Below, piece after piece: positions 18,913 through 28,341 of a stretch of DNA of 64,000 nucleotides. The position numbers were made by a program, and so were the translations under genes. The notes under the pieces are model-generated. The model ran no database searches. It saw only the letters and a program-made list of their open reading frames with translations, and was not told where the DNA came from. This DNA is from Stenotrophomonas sp. MYb238 (GTDB lineage Bacteria > Pseudomonadota > Gammaproteobacteria > Xanthomonadales > Xanthomonadaceae), in NCBI RefSeq assembly GCF_009496535.1, contig NZ_WIDL01000009.1, forward strand, positions 89,184 through 153,183, given 5' to 3'. How positions within the stretch are numbered: the first letter of the stretch is position 1; each line of letters opens with the position of its first letter.

Positions 18913-18914
18913 AA

Positions 18915-19550
18915 ATGACCGCCATGAACCTGCCCGGCCGCCCCACCCGCCTGACCGACCGCAAACGCGAGGCCATCCTCCGCGCGGCGGTCGCCGAGTT
19001 CCGCGAATTCGGCTTCGCCGGCACCCGCATGGACCGCATCGCCGCCACCGCCGGGGTTTCCAAGCGCACGGTCTACAACCACTTCGCCAGCAAGGACGAG
19101 CTGTTCACCGCCATCCTCTGGCAGCTGTGGGAAGCCAGCCGGTCGCTGGACGCACCCGGTTACGACCCGGCGCGGCCGCTGCGCGAACAACTGCTGGCCT
19201 TCGTCGCGCAGAAACTGCGCCTGCTCGGCGACGCCAGCTTCATCGACCTGTCGCGGGTGGCCATGGCCGAGCTGGTGCACGCGCCCGAGCGCGCGCGGGT
19301 GATGATGGACAAGCTGGCCGAGAAGGAAGAAGGCCTGACCAGCTGGATCCGCGCGGCACAGGCCGATGGCCGCCTGCGCGACGACCTCGCCCCGGCCGAC
19401 GCCGCCCATCAGCTTCAGGGCATGGTCAAGGCGTTCGCGTTCTGGCCGCAGATCGCGATGGGCGCCGCACCGCTGGATGCCGCCGCGCAGCAGCGGCTGA
19501 TGCACGACTGCGTGGACATGTTCCTGGCGGTGCGCGCACCCGCGCCTTGA
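18915..19550 (+). CDS. TetR/AcrR-family transcriptional regulator
   Basis: A 211-residue repressor. The N-terminal helix-turn-helix is clear (AILRAAVAEFREFGFAGTRMDRIAATAGVSKRTVYNHFASKDELF). The C-terminal ligand domain resembles the AefR-like group (FIDLSRVAMAELVHAPERARVMM). Two ATGs, 18915 and 18924, are possible. It lies divergent from the MBL hydrolase across a gap with inverted repeats, so it most likely represses itself and that hydrolase. Confidence 0.88.
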   Translation: MTAMNLPGRPTRLTDRKREAILRAAVAEFREFGFAGTRMDRIAATAGVSKRTVYNHFASKDELFTAILWQLWEASRSLDAPGYDPARPLREQLLAFVAQKLRLLGDASFIDLSRVAMAELVHAPERARVMMDKLAEKEEGLTSWIRAAQADGRLRDDLAPADAAHQLQGMVKAFAFWPQIAMGAAPLDAAAQQRLMHDCVDMFLAVRAPAP

Positions 19551-19638
19551 GTGCCGCGCGGCACCGGCATCAGCCGCCCACTCCGGCAGCCTGCCGCGGG
19601 ATTCATTGCTCGGCTTTACGGCGGCCGGGCTGACTACA

Positions 19639-19659
19639 AGTGTCGTTACGTTTGACACT
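19639..19659. promoter_or_regulatory. Palindrome upstream of the acetamidase-like gene
   Basis: AGTGTC-N9-GACACT, an interrupted palindrome about 70 bases upstream of the start codon. Its right arm overlaps a TTGACA hexamer (19652-19657) that could be a -35 element, although no good -10 lies at the usual spacing. It may bind a dimeric repressor. Confidence 0.4.
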
Positions 19660-19728
19660 GCGAGGGCGGCACGGCCATTCGTACACTCCGCGAACACGTC
19701 CACCGGACCTTTCGCAGACACCGGCAAC

Positions 19729-21042
19729 ATGCGCACTTCACTGAAACTGTCATCGCTGTTGTTGTCCGCATTCCCGCTCACCACCCTCGCTGCCGATCAA
19801 TGGATCCTGGCCACCGATCTATGGGGCAATACCGCCAGGCAGACCTTGAATCTGGACGTGCAAGGCACGCGCGTCAGCGGAACACTGGGCGGCGACCCGA
19901 TCACCGGCAGCGTGAACGGCGCACGGCTGAAGTTCACCGCAACCGGCAGTGACGGGCAGGTCTATCACTACGATGGCCGCATCGATGGCAGCCGCATGCA
20001 AGGCCGCAGCGATGAGCCGGACACCAACAACCGCAGCGCGCGTGCCGCGCATGATTTCAGCGCCTGGCGGGTGCCGGTACGGCCGGACAACGCACCGCGC
20101 CTGCACCGTTTTACGCCGAGCGATTACTCCAATACCTTCAGCGCCGACCGCGCCCCGGCGTTGGTGATCTGGCCCGGCGATTCGGTGCAGACCAGGACCC
20201 TGGATTCCGGTGGCGTCGACGAGAACGGCATCACCCGCGCCTTGTTCGGCAACCCGCAGGTCGGTCCCTTCTTCGTCGCCGGTGCCGAGCCCGGCGACAC
20301 CCTGGCGATCACCATCAGCTCCCTCAAGCTCAACCGCGACTATGCCGACAGCCTCGACGGCATCGTCGGGCGCCTGAAGACCCCCCGCATCGCCACCGAG
20401 ACATCGGCGCTGGGCAATCCGGTCCGCTGGGAACTGGATCGCACACGCGGCACGGCGCGGCCGCAAGGCGCCAGCGGCGCGTTGAAGGACTTCGAAATCC
20501 CGGTCAAACCGATGCTCGGCGGTCTCGCCGTCGCCCCCGGTTTTGGCTACCCGCCCTTCTCCACCGGCGATACCGGCGACTTCGGCGGCAACATGGATTT
20601 CAACGCCGTGGTCCAGGGCAATACGGTCTACCTGGAAGTGCAGCAGCCCGGCGCCTTGCTCTATGTGGGCGATGGGCACGCCTTGCAGGGCGATGGCGAG
20701 ACCAGCCAATGGGCGCTGGAAACCTCGCTGGACGTGGTGTTGAAGGTCGAGCTGATCAAGCAGCATTCCATCGCCACCCCGCGGGTGGAATCGCCCACCC
20801 AGATCATGACCCTGGGACAGGCCGGCTCCAGCGACGACGCGCTGCGCCTGGCGACATCGGGGATGCTGCAGTGGCTGCGCCAGTCCTACGGCCTGGACAT
20901 GTCGCAGGCTACCCAGGTACTGGGGGTGGCGGTGCAGTACAACGTGGTCAATCTTGCCGGCCGCAGTGTTGGCGTGGCGGCGAAGATCGACAAATCGGTA
21001 TTGAAGGGCCTGCCGGCTGCGGCGGCGAAGGCGCGCGACTGA
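19729..21042 (+). CDS. Exported acetamidase/formamidase-family protein
   Basis: A 437-residue protein with a signal peptide (MRTSLKLSSLLLSAFPLTTLAA) and an N-terminal beta-rich domain of about 90 residues. The acetamidase/formamidase (FmdA_AmdA) domain follows: ALVIWPGDSVQTRTLDSGG, GPFFVAGAEPGDTLAI, GFGYPPFSTGDTGDFGGNMDFNAVVQGNTVYLEVQQPGALLYVGDGHALQGDGE. The GGNMD and GD.HA.QGDGE metal-site motifs are kept. The family hydrolyses short amides and is normally cytoplasmic, so the signal peptide and extra N-terminal domain are unusual. The start at 19729 is fixed by the signal peptide; an upstream ATG at 19606 gives no sensible leader. Confidence 0.82.
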   Translation: MRTSLKLSSLLLSAFPLTTLAADQWILATDLWGNTARQTLNLDVQGTRVSGTLGGDPITGSVNGARLKFTATGSDGQVYHYDGRIDGSRMQGRSDEPDTNNRSARAAHDFSAWRVPVRPDNAPRLHRFTPSDYSNTFSADRAPALVIWPGDSVQTRTLDSGGVDENGITRALFGNPQVGPFFVAGAEPGDTLAITISSLKLNRDYADSLDGIVGRLKTPRIATETSALGNPVRWELDRTRGTARPQGASGALKDFEIPVKPMLGGLAVAPGFGYPPFSTGDTGDFGGNMDFNAVVQGNTVYLEVQQPGALLYVGDGHALQGDGETSQWALETSLDVVLKVELIKQHSIATPRVESPTQIMTLGQAGSSDDALRLATSGMLQWLRQSYGLDMSQATQVLGVAVQYNVVNLAGRSVGVAAKIDKSVLKGLPAAAAKARD

Positions 21043-21051
21043 ATGCCGTGA

Positions 21052-21068
21052 CCGGAGTTGAACTCCGG
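21052..21068. terminator. Hairpin after the acetamidase-like gene
   Basis: ccggagtt-g-aactccgg lies 10 bases after the stop codon, extended by an outer ATGCC/GGCAT pairing. No T run, so only a candidate terminator. Confidence 0.45.
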
Positions 21069-21223
21069 CATACGTAACCCGGGCAAGCGCGGCGGGACGT
21101 GGACTCGCCATCTAGAAGCGTCCGTCCTGCTGCTCCGCGCCAGCCCCCTGCCGATCTGCATGTCCCGGGCGCGTGGCGCTTGCCCGGGCTTCAGGACCCC
21201 TGCCGTTGGCGGGGATGGAAAGA

Positions 21224-21251
21224 CAGACGGCGAGCCGAAGCCCGCCGTCTG
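21224..21251. terminator. Hairpin downstream of the M1 aminopeptidase
   Basis: A 9-base perfect stem (cagacggcg/cgccgtctg) with a 10-base loop, 22 bases beyond the minus-strand aminopeptidase stop. It lies between two convergent genes and could serve either. Confidence 0.55.
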
Positions 21252-21273
21252 CAGTGAAGCGCGTTACCGCCGA

Positions 21274-23226
21274 TTACGGCTTCAGCGCCGCGTCCTGCTT
21301 CGGCGCGGCTTCGGCCTTGGCGATCATGTCTTCCACCGAGGCGGTGGTGATCGGGTGGTAGCCCGGCTTCGCCCTAGCGAACACTTCCCTGGCGAAGGCC
21401 AGGCCCTCGGGCGTCTTCAGCAGTTCGGCGTAGATCGGCAGGATCAGCTTGCGGCGGCCGACCTTCTGGATGAACTCGCCGGCGGCCGGCTGGGCCTGGG
21501 CGTAGCCGCTGCGGATGGCCAGCGGATACCAGCGCATGGCGATCTCGCCGTTCGGCGTACCGGTGAAGTGGTAGGCCTTGTCCAGCTGCTCGAGCTTGGC
21601 CACCGGCACGGTCTGGCCCAGGCCGTCGATGAAGCGCACCCATTCCTGGGTGGTCCACTCGTCGGTCACCTGGTGGGTCGGCAGCTGCTCGCTGCCCAGC
21701 CAGGCGATACGCGCGGTATCGACCACGGCGAAGCCGCGCGAACGGGCCTTCGGCGCGAACGACGGGATGCCCGGCTCGTCCAGCCACGCATGCAGCTCGG
21801 CCTCGGTCACCGCGGTCGGGTTCTTCGGCAGCAGGTTCTTCTTCAGGTAGTCGACGAACTGGTCGGTGTTGGCGCTCTGGAAGGCGTGGTCGTCGAACCA
21901 GCCGCGCAGGAACGGGTCGAACACCTCGCGGCCGAAGCGCTGCTCCAGGAACTGCAGGAACCACGCGCCCTTGACGTAGGCGACGTTGCTCAGCGCCTCG
22001 TCCGGATCACGCTCGGTCAGCGGCGGCAGCGCCAGCGCCTGGTCGGCCGGGCTCATGTCCTTCACTTCGTTGAGCAGGTCGGTCTGGTCGATCTCGCGTT
22101 CCATCTCGGCCGCTTCCTGGCCGTACAGCGCCTCGGTGATGCGCGCCTGCACGTAGGTGGTGAAGCCCTCGTTGAGCCAGATGTCCTTCCAGCTGGCGTT
22201 GGTCACCAGGTTGCCCGACCAGCTGTGCGCCAGTTCATGGGCGACCAGCGAGACCAGCGACTTGTCGCCGACGATCACGGTCGGGGTGGCGAAGGTCAGG
22301 CGCGGGTTCTCCATGCCGCCGAACGGGAACGACGGCGGCAGCACCAGCATGTCGTAGCGGCCCCAGCGGTATTCGCCGTACAGCTTCTCAGCCGCGCCGA
22401 TCATCTTCTCGGTGTCCTCGAACTCCTTGGCGGCCTTGCCGACCATGGCCGGTTCGGCCCACACGCCGGAGCGGCCGGAGATCGGCTCGAACACCAGGTC
22501 GCCGGCGGCGATCGCCAGCAGGTAGGACGGGATCGGCTGCGGCATCTTGAAGGTGTAGTCGCCGTCGCGCGCGGCCTTGGGATCGTTGTCGGCGCTCATC
22601 AGCACCATCACGTCCGGGCGGCTGGTCACGTGCGCGCTGTAGGTGAAGCGCACGCTCGGGGTATCCTGCAGCGGCACCCACGAACGGGCGTGGATGGCCT
22701 GCGACTGGCTGAACATGAAGGGCAGCTTCTTGCCCTCGGTCATCGACGGCTCCAGCCACTGCAGGCCCGAGGCGGTCGGCGCGGTGTGGTAGGTGATGCG
22801 CACGCTGGCCGGCTGGTCCGGCGTCTGGATGGTCAGCTTGCTGCCGAACACCTTGTCCGCCGGCGCCAGCTCGAGCTGCAGCGGCGTGGCGGCGCCGTCG
22901 GCGGCCAGCGCCTCGACCTTGGCGATGCTCAGCTCGCGCGTGTCCAGCACCAGCTGCTTGGCCGCCTTGTCCTTCCACTCCAGCGCGTAGGTGGCGGTGC
23001 CGCCGATCTGCTTCTGGTCGAAATCGACCTTCAGGTCCAGCGCCAGGTCCTTGATGGCGACCTTGTCCGGCTCGGCGTAGGAGCTTTCGTCATGGCTGCG
23101 GCTGAGGGTGTTCACGGCGGCGGCGGGCTTCTCGGCGACCGGATCGGCAACGGGGGTGGCGGGGTCCTTGGCGCAGCCGGCGGCGAGCGCGACGGCCAGG
23201 GGCAGCATCAGGAAGGGTGAACGCAT
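21274..23226 (-). CDS. M1-family zinc aminopeptidase (LTA4 hydrolase-like), lipoprotein
   Basis: A 650-residue exported metallopeptidase. The lipoprotein signal is MRSPFLMLPLAVALAAGC with the lipobox cysteine at C18. The substrate-binding exopeptidase motif GGMEN is at residues 303-307, and the zinc site is H330-E-L-A-H334 with the third ligand E353 (NEGF). The C-terminal armadillo-like domain (FAREVFARAKPGYHPITTASVEDMI) is that of the leukotriene-A4-hydrolase/aminopeptidase B branch. It would release N-terminal residues from peptides in the periplasm. It lies 104 bases downstream of ubiE in the same direction, with a repeat between them. Confidence 0.93.
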   Translation of the reverse strand: MRSPFLMLPLAVALAAGCAKDPATPVADPVAEKPAAAVNTLSRSHDESSYAEPDKVAIKDLALDLKVDFDQKQIGGTATYALEWKDKAAKQLVLDTRELSIAKVEALAADGAATPLQLELAPADKVFGSKLTIQTPDQPASVRITYHTAPTASGLQWLEPSMTEGKKLPFMFSQSQAIHARSWVPLQDTPSVRFTYSAHVTSRPDVMVLMSADNDPKAARDGDYTFKMPQPIPSYLLAIAAGDLVFEPISGRSGVWAEPAMVGKAAKEFEDTEKMIGAAEKLYGEYRWGRYDMLVLPPSFPFGGMENPRLTFATPTVIVGDKSLVSLVAHELAHSWSGNLVTNASWKDIWLNEGFTTYVQARITEALYGQEAAEMEREIDQTDLLNEVKDMSPADQALALPPLTERDPDEALSNVAYVKGAWFLQFLEQRFGREVFDPFLRGWFDDHAFQSANTDQFVDYLKKNLLPKNPTAVTEAELHAWLDEPGIPSFAPKARSRGFAVVDTARIAWLGSEQLPTHQVTDEWTTQEWVRFIDGLGQTVPVAKLEQLDKAYHFTGTPNGEIAMRWYPLAIRSGYAQAQPAAGEFIQKVGRRKLILPIYAELLKTPEGLAFAREVFARAKPGYHPITTASVEDMIAKAEAAPKQDAALKP

Positions 23227-23230
23227 GGAG

Positions 23231-23334
23231 TTACCTCTGGAAGCAGGAACGGGTGGAGAGGAACGGCAGGAGACGGGAAGCGGGAACGACGCGGCTTCGC
23301 CGCTCGTTCCTGGTTTCCCCGCACCCGTTCCTAG
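23231..23334. repeat. Purine-rich inverted-repeat element (copy 2)
   Basis: Units of the type GGAACGGG/GGGAAGCGGGAAC on the left and GTTCCTGGTTTCCCC, ACCCGTTCC on the right, with a central gcggcttcgccgc hairpin. It fills the gap between ubiE and the M1 aminopeptidase gene, and its last bases overlap the 3' end of ubiE. Confidence 0.55.
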
Positions 23335-24095
23335 ATCTTGTAGCCGGAATGGATGGCGACGATGCCGGCGCTGAGGTTCTTGTAGTGGCAGCGGGCGAAA
23401 CCGGCCTCGCCCATCATCGCCTTGAGCTCTTCCTGCGGCGGATGCTTGCGGATGCTCTCGGCCAGGTACTGGTAACTGTCGCCGTCGCCACGCGCGAACA
23501 GCCTGCCCAGCTTCGGCAGCACCTTGAACGAGTGGAAATCGTAGATCGGCTTGAACCAGTCGGCGGTGACCTCGGAGAACTCCAGCACGCGCGCCTGGCC
23601 GCCGACCTTGAGCACGCGGTACATCTCGCGCAGCGCGGCGTCCTTGTCGGTGACGTTGCGCAGGCCGAAGGAAATGGTCACCAGGTCGAAGCTCTGGTCC
23701 GGGAACGGCAGCGCCTCGGCGTTGAGCTGTACCCACTCGAAGCCGGACACCTGGCCGCGGTTGGTCAGGCGGTCGCGGCCCACCGACAACATGCCGGCAT
23801 TGATGTCGCCCAGCACCACGCTGCCTTCATCGCCGATGCGCTCCTTCAGCAGCACGGCGATGTCGCCGGTGCCGCCGGCCAGGTCGAGCACGCGGTCGCC
23901 CGGCTTCACCTGCGCGGTGGCCACGAAGTAGCGCTTCCACAACCGATGGATGCCCAGGCTCATCAGGTCGTTCATCAGGTCGTAGTTGTCGGCCACCGAC
24001 GTGAACACCTGGCCGACAAGCTTCTGCTTGTCCTTGGCCGGCACGTCGCGGAAGCCGAAGTGGGTGGTGCCGCTCTTGTAGGGGGATTCGCTCAT
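23331..24095 (-). CDS. ubiE: Ubiquinone/menaquinone C-methyltransferase UbiE
   Basis: SAM-dependent methyltransferase of quinone synthesis (254 residues). The N-terminus (THFGFRDVPAKDKQKLVGQVFTSVADNYDLMNDLMSLGIHRLWK) and the SAM motif (VLDLAGGTGDIAVLL) are diagnostic, as are LNAEALPFPDQSFDLVTISFGLRNVTD and FHSFKVLPKLG. The start at 24095 (MSESPYKSG) is preferred to one 102 bases upstream that lies inside the divergent deaminase gene. UbiE acts in both the aerobic and anaerobic ubiquinone routes, complementing the ubiTUV/ubiD locus near 57-62 kb. Confidence 0.95.
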   Translation of the reverse strand: MSESPYKSGTTHFGFRDVPAKDKQKLVGQVFTSVADNYDLMNDLMSLGIHRLWKRYFVATAQVKPGDRVLDLAGGTGDIAVLLKERIGDEGSVVLGDINAGMLSVGRDRLTNRGQVSGFEWVQLNAEALPFPDQSFDLVTISFGLRNVTDKDAALREMYRVLKVGGQARVLEFSEVTADWFKPIYDFHSFKVLPKLGRLFARGDGDSYQYLAESIRKHPPQEELKAMMGEAGFARCHYKNLSAGIVAIHSGYKI

Positions 24096-24186
24096 GCGCC
24101 CGATTATCGCACTCCCGCGCCGGCGGCGCGGCGGCGCCCGGGAACGGACCGCTATCATGGCCGGCCACCCGACGGATGCCCGCCCC

Positions 24187-24639
24187 ATGATCGCCACGCC
24201 CGACTACCGCGCCCTGCTCGACACCGCCATCGCCGAGGCCCGCCAGGGCCTGGCCGAGGGCGGAATCCCGATCGGCGCGGCGCTGTACCACAGCGACGGC
24301 CGCCTGCTCGGCTGCGGCCACAACCGCCGCGTGCAGGAAGGCGACCCGTCGATCCACGGCGAAACCGACGCCTTCCGCAAGGCCGGCCGCCAGCGCGGCT
24401 ACCGCGACACCATCATGGTCACCACCCTGGCCCCGTGCTGGTACTGCTCCGGGCTGGTGCGCCAGTTCAACATCGGCACCGTGGTGGTCGGCGAATCGGT
24501 GACCTTCGGCGGCGGCATCGACTGGCTGCGCGAAAACGGTGTCAGGGTCATCGACCTGAACGACGCCGGCTGCATCGACATGATGCGCCGCTACATCGCA
24601 GAGAACCCCGAGGTCTGGAACGAGGACATCGGCGAATAA
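24187..24639 (+). CDS. Cytosine/nucleoside deaminase family zinc hydrolase
   Basis: CDA-fold deaminase of 150 residues. The zinc/catalytic motif is H57-G-E59 (SIHGETDAF) and the second is P83-C-x-x-C87 (APCWYCSGL). The overall pattern (GGIPIGAALYHSDGRLLGCGHNRRVQEGDPSIHGE) is like yeast-type cytosine deaminase rather than TadA or guanine deaminase. The start at 24187 fits the family N-terminus; in-frame ATGs at 24157 and 24094 add unrelated basic sequence. It probably salvages cytosine or a related base. Confidence 0.87.
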   Translation: MIATPDYRALLDTAIAEARQGLAEGGIPIGAALYHSDGRLLGCGHNRRVQEGDPSIHGETDAFRKAGRQRGYRDTIMVTTLAPCWYCSGLVRQFNIGTVVVGESVTFGGGIDWLRENGVRVIDLNDAGCIDMMRRYIAENPEVWNEDIGE

Positions 24640-24644
24640 GGCGG

Positions 24645-24664
24645 CCGGCGGGGCGAGCCGCCGG
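24645..24664 (+). terminator. Hairpin after the deaminase gene
   Basis: ccggcgg/ccgccgg stem with a 6-base loop, starting 5 bases after the stop. No T tract. Confidence 0.45.
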
Positions 24665-24837
24665 TATCTGCGGCAGCCGCGGCGCCAGGGGCGCCCGCTC
24701 TCGCCGCAGCGCCCGGACCATCGCCGGCCGTGACGCGGCGCCCGTCCGGCCGCGCCGGTCGGGCGCCTGCCACCTGCCTGTCATCGATACGGGCTATGCT
24801 CGGCCGTGCAGGGGGGCACTGCCATCGAGGTGACGCG

Positions 24838-25089
24838 ATGCATCTTTCGCCCGTACATGGACGCCATCGGCAATCGCTGCGCCAGGCCGGCGAGCGGCTG
24901 CGCGCCCACTATGCCCGCCACCGCCGCTCCGCCGCGTTCTGGGATGCCTACCAGCAGATCCAGAACGAACTGGCCGACGAATTCCCCGACCACCGCGCCG
25001 AACTGTGCAACCGCATGGCCGCCTTCGCGCAGCGGCTGGGCGCGGTGGAGGAAGCGCAGCTGCTGGACGAGCCGCCCCACCGGAACTGA
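24838..25089 (+). CDS. Small hypothetical protein
   Basis: An 83-residue, Arg/His-rich, soluble helical protein (SLRQAGERLRAHYARHRRSAAFWDAYQQIQNELADEFPDHRAELCNRMAAFAQRLG). The ATG at 24838 has a plausible ribosome site (GAGGTGA). No family recognised. It is isolated: a possible -10 (TATGCT, 24795-24800) lies upstream and a 40-base palindrome downstream. Coding is supported by its good start, lack of stops and plausible composition, but function cannot be assigned. Confidence 0.6.
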   Translation: MHLSPVHGRHRQSLRQAGERLRAHYARHRRSAAFWDAYQQIQNELADEFPDHRAELCNRMAAFAQRLGAVEEAQLLDEPPHRN

Positions 25090-25100
25090 GCGGCTGGAGC

Positions 25101-25140
25101 GGAACGACGACGCCGGGGCATGCCCCGGCGTCGTCGTTCC
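25101..25140. repeat. Perfect 40-base palindrome between convergent genes
   Basis: ggaacgacgacgccggggca is followed directly by its exact reverse complement, with no loop base and no mismatch. It sits between the small protein gene (+) and the RND pump gene (-) and would form a strong bidirectional hairpin. Without a T run it may act as a terminator or transcript stabiliser. Confidence 0.75.
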
Positions 25141-25182
25141 AGCGCGGGTGCCGACTCGCTGCCGGCACCCGGAACGAGGGGA

Positions 25183-28100
25183 TCACGCCTGCGGCGATTC
25201 CCCGTTGCCGGCCAGGCGCCGGCGGTTGAACACACGCTGCACCACCACGAAGAACAGCGGGATGAAGAACAGCCCCAGCAGGGTGCCGGCGATCATGCCG
25301 CCCAGCACACCGGTGCCGATGGCGCGCTGCGCGCCCGAGCCGGCGCCCGAGGCGATGGCCAGCGGCAGCACGCCCAGGCCGAACGCCAGCGAGGTCATCA
25401 CGATCGGGCGCAGGCGGTCGCGTACCGCATGCATCGTCGCCTCGATCACGCCGGCGCCCTTCTCCAGGTTCTCCTTGGCGAACTCGACGATCAGGATCGC
25501 GTTCTTCGAGGTCAGGCCCACCGTGGTCAGCATCGCCACCTGGAAGTACACGTCGCGCTCCATGCCGCGCATCGTGTTGGCCAGCACCGCGCCGAGGATG
25601 CCCAGCGGCGCCACCATCAGCACCGCGGTCGGCACGCTCCAGCTTTCGTACAGCGCGGCCAGGCACAGGAACACGATCAGCAGCGACAGCGTGTACAGCA
25701 GCGGCGTCTGCGAACCGGCCTCGCGTTCCTGGTAGGACACCGCGGTCCATTCGATGCTGAAGCCCGGCGGCAGCCGGCTGGCCAGCTTCTCCACTTCCTG
25801 CATCGCATCGCCCGAGGCCACGCCCGGCGCCGCCTCGCCCTGGATCTCCAGCGCGGAGACGCCGTTGTAGCGCTCCAGGCGCGGCGAGCCGTAGTCCCAG
25901 CGCTGGCTGGCGAAGGCCGAGAACGGCACCATCTGCCCGGCGTTGTTCTTCACCGTCCACAGGTTGAAGTCTTCCGGGTTCATGCGGAAGCCGTCGTCGG
26001 CCTGCATGTAGACGCGCTTGACCCGGCCGCGGTCGATGAAGTCGTCGACGTAGCTCGAACCCCATGCGGTGGCCAGGGTGCTGTTGATCGCGTCCAGCGA
26101 CAACCCGTGCGCGCCGGCCTTGGCCACGTCGATGTCCAGGCGCAGCTGCGGGGTATCGTCCAGGCCGTTGGGGCGGACGTTGGCCAGCTTGCCGCTCTCG
26201 GCCGCCATGCCCAGCAACTGGTTGCGCGCGTTGACCAGCGCCTCGTGGCCCTGCCCGGTGTTGTCCTTCAGGAAGAAGGTGTAGCCCGAGGCGGTGCCCA
26301 GCTCCGGCATCGCCGGCGGCGGGAAGGCGAAGATGAAGGCGTCCTTGATCTGTCCCAGCGCGGCCATCGCGCGGCCGGTGACCGGGCCCACGTCCTGGTC
26401 GGGCGTGCGGTCGCCCCAGTCCTTGAGCTTGATGAAGGCCATGCCCGAGTTCTGGCCCATGCCGGAGAAGCTGAAGCCCTGCACCGAGAACACCGATTCC
26501 ACGGCGTCCTTCTCGTTCTGCAGGAAGTGGTCCTCCAGCTTGTAGATCGACTCCAGCGTGCGCTCCTGGGTGGCGCCCACCGGCGCCTGCACCAGCGCCA
26601 TCAGGATGCCCTGGTCCTCGTTGGGCAGGAACGAGCTGGGCAGGCGCACGAACAGCACGCCCATCGCCAACGCCAGCGCCGCGAACACCGCCATGAACCG
26701 CCACGGCCGCGCCAGGATGCCGCGCACGCCGCGCTGGTAGCCGCCGCTGGTGCGGTCGAAGCCGTTGTTGAAGCCGTTGAAGAAGCGCCCGGCCAGGCCG
26801 CGGTGGGCGACGTGGTGCTCGCCCTTCTTCAGCGGCTTGAGCATGGTCGCGCACAGCGCCGGGGTCAGCACGATCGCCACCAGCACCGACAGCGCCATCG
26901 CCGAGACGATGGTGGCCGAGAACTGGCGGTAGATCACGCCGGTGGAGCCGCTCATGAACGCCATCGGCACGAACACCGCCGACAGCACCAGACCGATGCC
27001 GACCAGCGCGCCGGTGATCTGGCCCATCGACTTGCGCGTGGCCTCCAGCGGCGAGAGCCCTTCCTCGGACATGATGCGCTCGACGTTCTCCACCACCACG
27101 ATGGCGTCGTCCACCAGCAGGCCGATCGCCAGCACCATAGCGAACATGGTCAGCATGTTGATCGAGAAGCCCAGCGCGGCGAGGATGCCGAACGTGCCCA
27201 GCAGCACCACCGGCACCGCGATCGTCGGGATCAGCGTGGCGCGGAAGTTCTGCAGGAACAGATACATCACCAGGAACACCAGCACGATCGCCTCGAGCAG
27301 GGTCTTGACCACGCCCTTGATCGACACCTTCACGAACGGGGTGGTGTCGTAGGGGATCACCGCCTTCAGGCCGCGCGGGAAATTGGCCGACAGCGTATCC
27401 AGCGTCCGGCGCACGCCTTCGGAGGTGTCCAGCGCGTTGGCGCCGGTGGCCAGGGTGACCGCCAGGCCCGAGGCCGGCTTGCCGTTGTAGCGGGTGACGA
27501 AGTCGTAGGTTTCCGCGCCCAGCTCCACGCGCGCCACGTCGCCGAGCTTCAGCGTCGAGCCGTCGGCCTCGGTGCGCAGCACGATGTCGCGGAACTGCTG
27601 CGGCGTCTGCAGGCGGTCCTGCGCGTTGATGGTGGCGTTGAGCTGCTGGCCCTTCACCGCCGGCGCGCCGCCCAGCTGGCCCACGGCTACCTGCGCGTTC
27701 TGCGCGCGCACCGCCGCGTTCACCTCGTCCACCGAGACGCGGTAGGTCTGCAGCTTGTTCGGGTCCAGCCAGATGCGCATGGCGTACTTGCCGCCGAACA
27801 CCTCGATCGAGCCCACGCCCGGCACGCGGCTGAGCGGATCGAGGATGTTGGAGCCGACGTAGTCGGAGATGTCGTGCTCGTCCATGCTGCCGTCCTCGGA
27901 CACGAAGCCGACGACGTTGAGGAAGCCCGAGCTGGACTTGGCGACGTTGATGCCCTGGCGCTGCACTTCCTGCGGCAGCAGCGGCATGGCCAGCTGCAGC
28001 TTGTTCTGCACCTGCACCTGGGCGATGTCCGGGTTGGTGCCGCTCTCGAAGGTCAGGGTGATGCTGGCCTGGCCGTTGGAGGAGCTGTTGGACGAGAAGT

Positions 28101-28329
28101 AGATCAGCCCGTCCAGGCCCTTCATGTTCTGCTCGATGATCTGCGTCACCGAGTCCTCGACCACCTTGGCCGACGCGCCCGGGTAGCTGGCCGAGATCGA
28201 TACCGCCGGCGGTGCCACGTCCGGGTACATCGAGATCGGCAGCTTGAGCATCGCCAGCGCGCCGGCGAGCATGATGATGATGGCGATGACCCACGCGAAG
28301 ATGGGCCGGTCGATGAAGAAGCGAGCCAT
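25183..28329 (-). CDS. smeE: RND multidrug efflux pump inner-membrane subunit (AcrB/MexB/SmeE-like)
   Basis: Proton-driven HAE1 transporter of 1048 residues, the usual AcrB length. The N-terminus [17 protein letters not shown] and twelve TM segments in two repeats are typical. The proton-relay aspartates lie in [14 protein letters not shown] and the partner lysine in [13 protein letters not shown]. It exports diverse drugs from the periplasm with an adaptor and an outer-membrane channel. The adaptor gene lies 12 bases upstream, but no outer-membrane factor gene follows, so the channel must be encoded elsewhere. The SmeE name rests on the SmeT-like operator and is tentative. Confidence 0.92.
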   Translation of the reverse strand: MARFFIDRPIFAWVIAIIIMLAGALAMLKLPISMYPDVAPPAVSISASYPGASAKVVEDSVTQIIEQNMKGLDGLIYFSSNSSSNGQASITLTFESGTNPDIAQVQVQNKLQLAMPLLPQEVQRQGINVAKSSSGFLNVVGFVSEDGSMDEHDISDYVGSNILDPLSRVPGVGSIEVFGGKYAMRIWLDPNKLQTYRVSVDEVNAAVRAQNAQVAVGQLGGAPAVKGQQLNATINAQDRLQTPQQFRDIVLRTEADGSTLKLGDVARVELGAETYDFVTRYNGKPASGLAVTLATGANALDTSEGVRRTLDTLSANFPRGLKAVIPYDTTPFVKVSIKGVVKTLLEAIVLVFLVMYLFLQNFRATLIPTIAVPVVLLGTFGILAALGFSINMLTMFAMVLAIGLLVDDAIVVVENVERIMSEEGLSPLEATRKSMGQITGALVGIGLVLSAVFVPMAFMSGSTGVIYRQFSATIVSAMALSVLVAIVLTPALCATMLKPLKKGEHHVAHRGLAGRFFNGFNNGFDRTSGGYQRGVRGILARPWRFMAVFAALALAMGVLFVRLPSSFLPNEDQGILMALVQAPVGATQERTLESIYKLEDHFLQNEKDAVESVFSVQGFSFSGMGQNSGMAFIKLKDWGDRTPDQDVGPVTGRAMAALGQIKDAFIFAFPPPAMPELGTASGYTFFLKDNTGQGHEALVNARNQLLGMAAESGKLANVRPNGLDDTPQLRLDIDVAKAGAHGLSLDAINSTLATAWGSSYVDDFIDRGRVKRVYMQADDGFRMNPEDFNLWTVKNNAGQMVPFSAFASQRWDYGSPRLERYNGVSALEIQGEAAPGVASGDAMQEVEKLASRLPPGFSIEWTAVSYQEREAGSQTPLLYTLSLLIVFLCLAALYESWSVPTAVLMVAPLGILGAVLANTMRGMERDVYFQVAMLTTVGLTSKNAILIVEFAKENLEKGAGVIEATMHAVRDRLRPIVMTSLAFGLGVLPLAIASGAGSGAQRAIGTGVLGGMIAGTLLGLFFIPLFFVVVQRVFNRRRLAGNGESPQA

Positions 28330-28341
28330 GGACGTCTCCGC

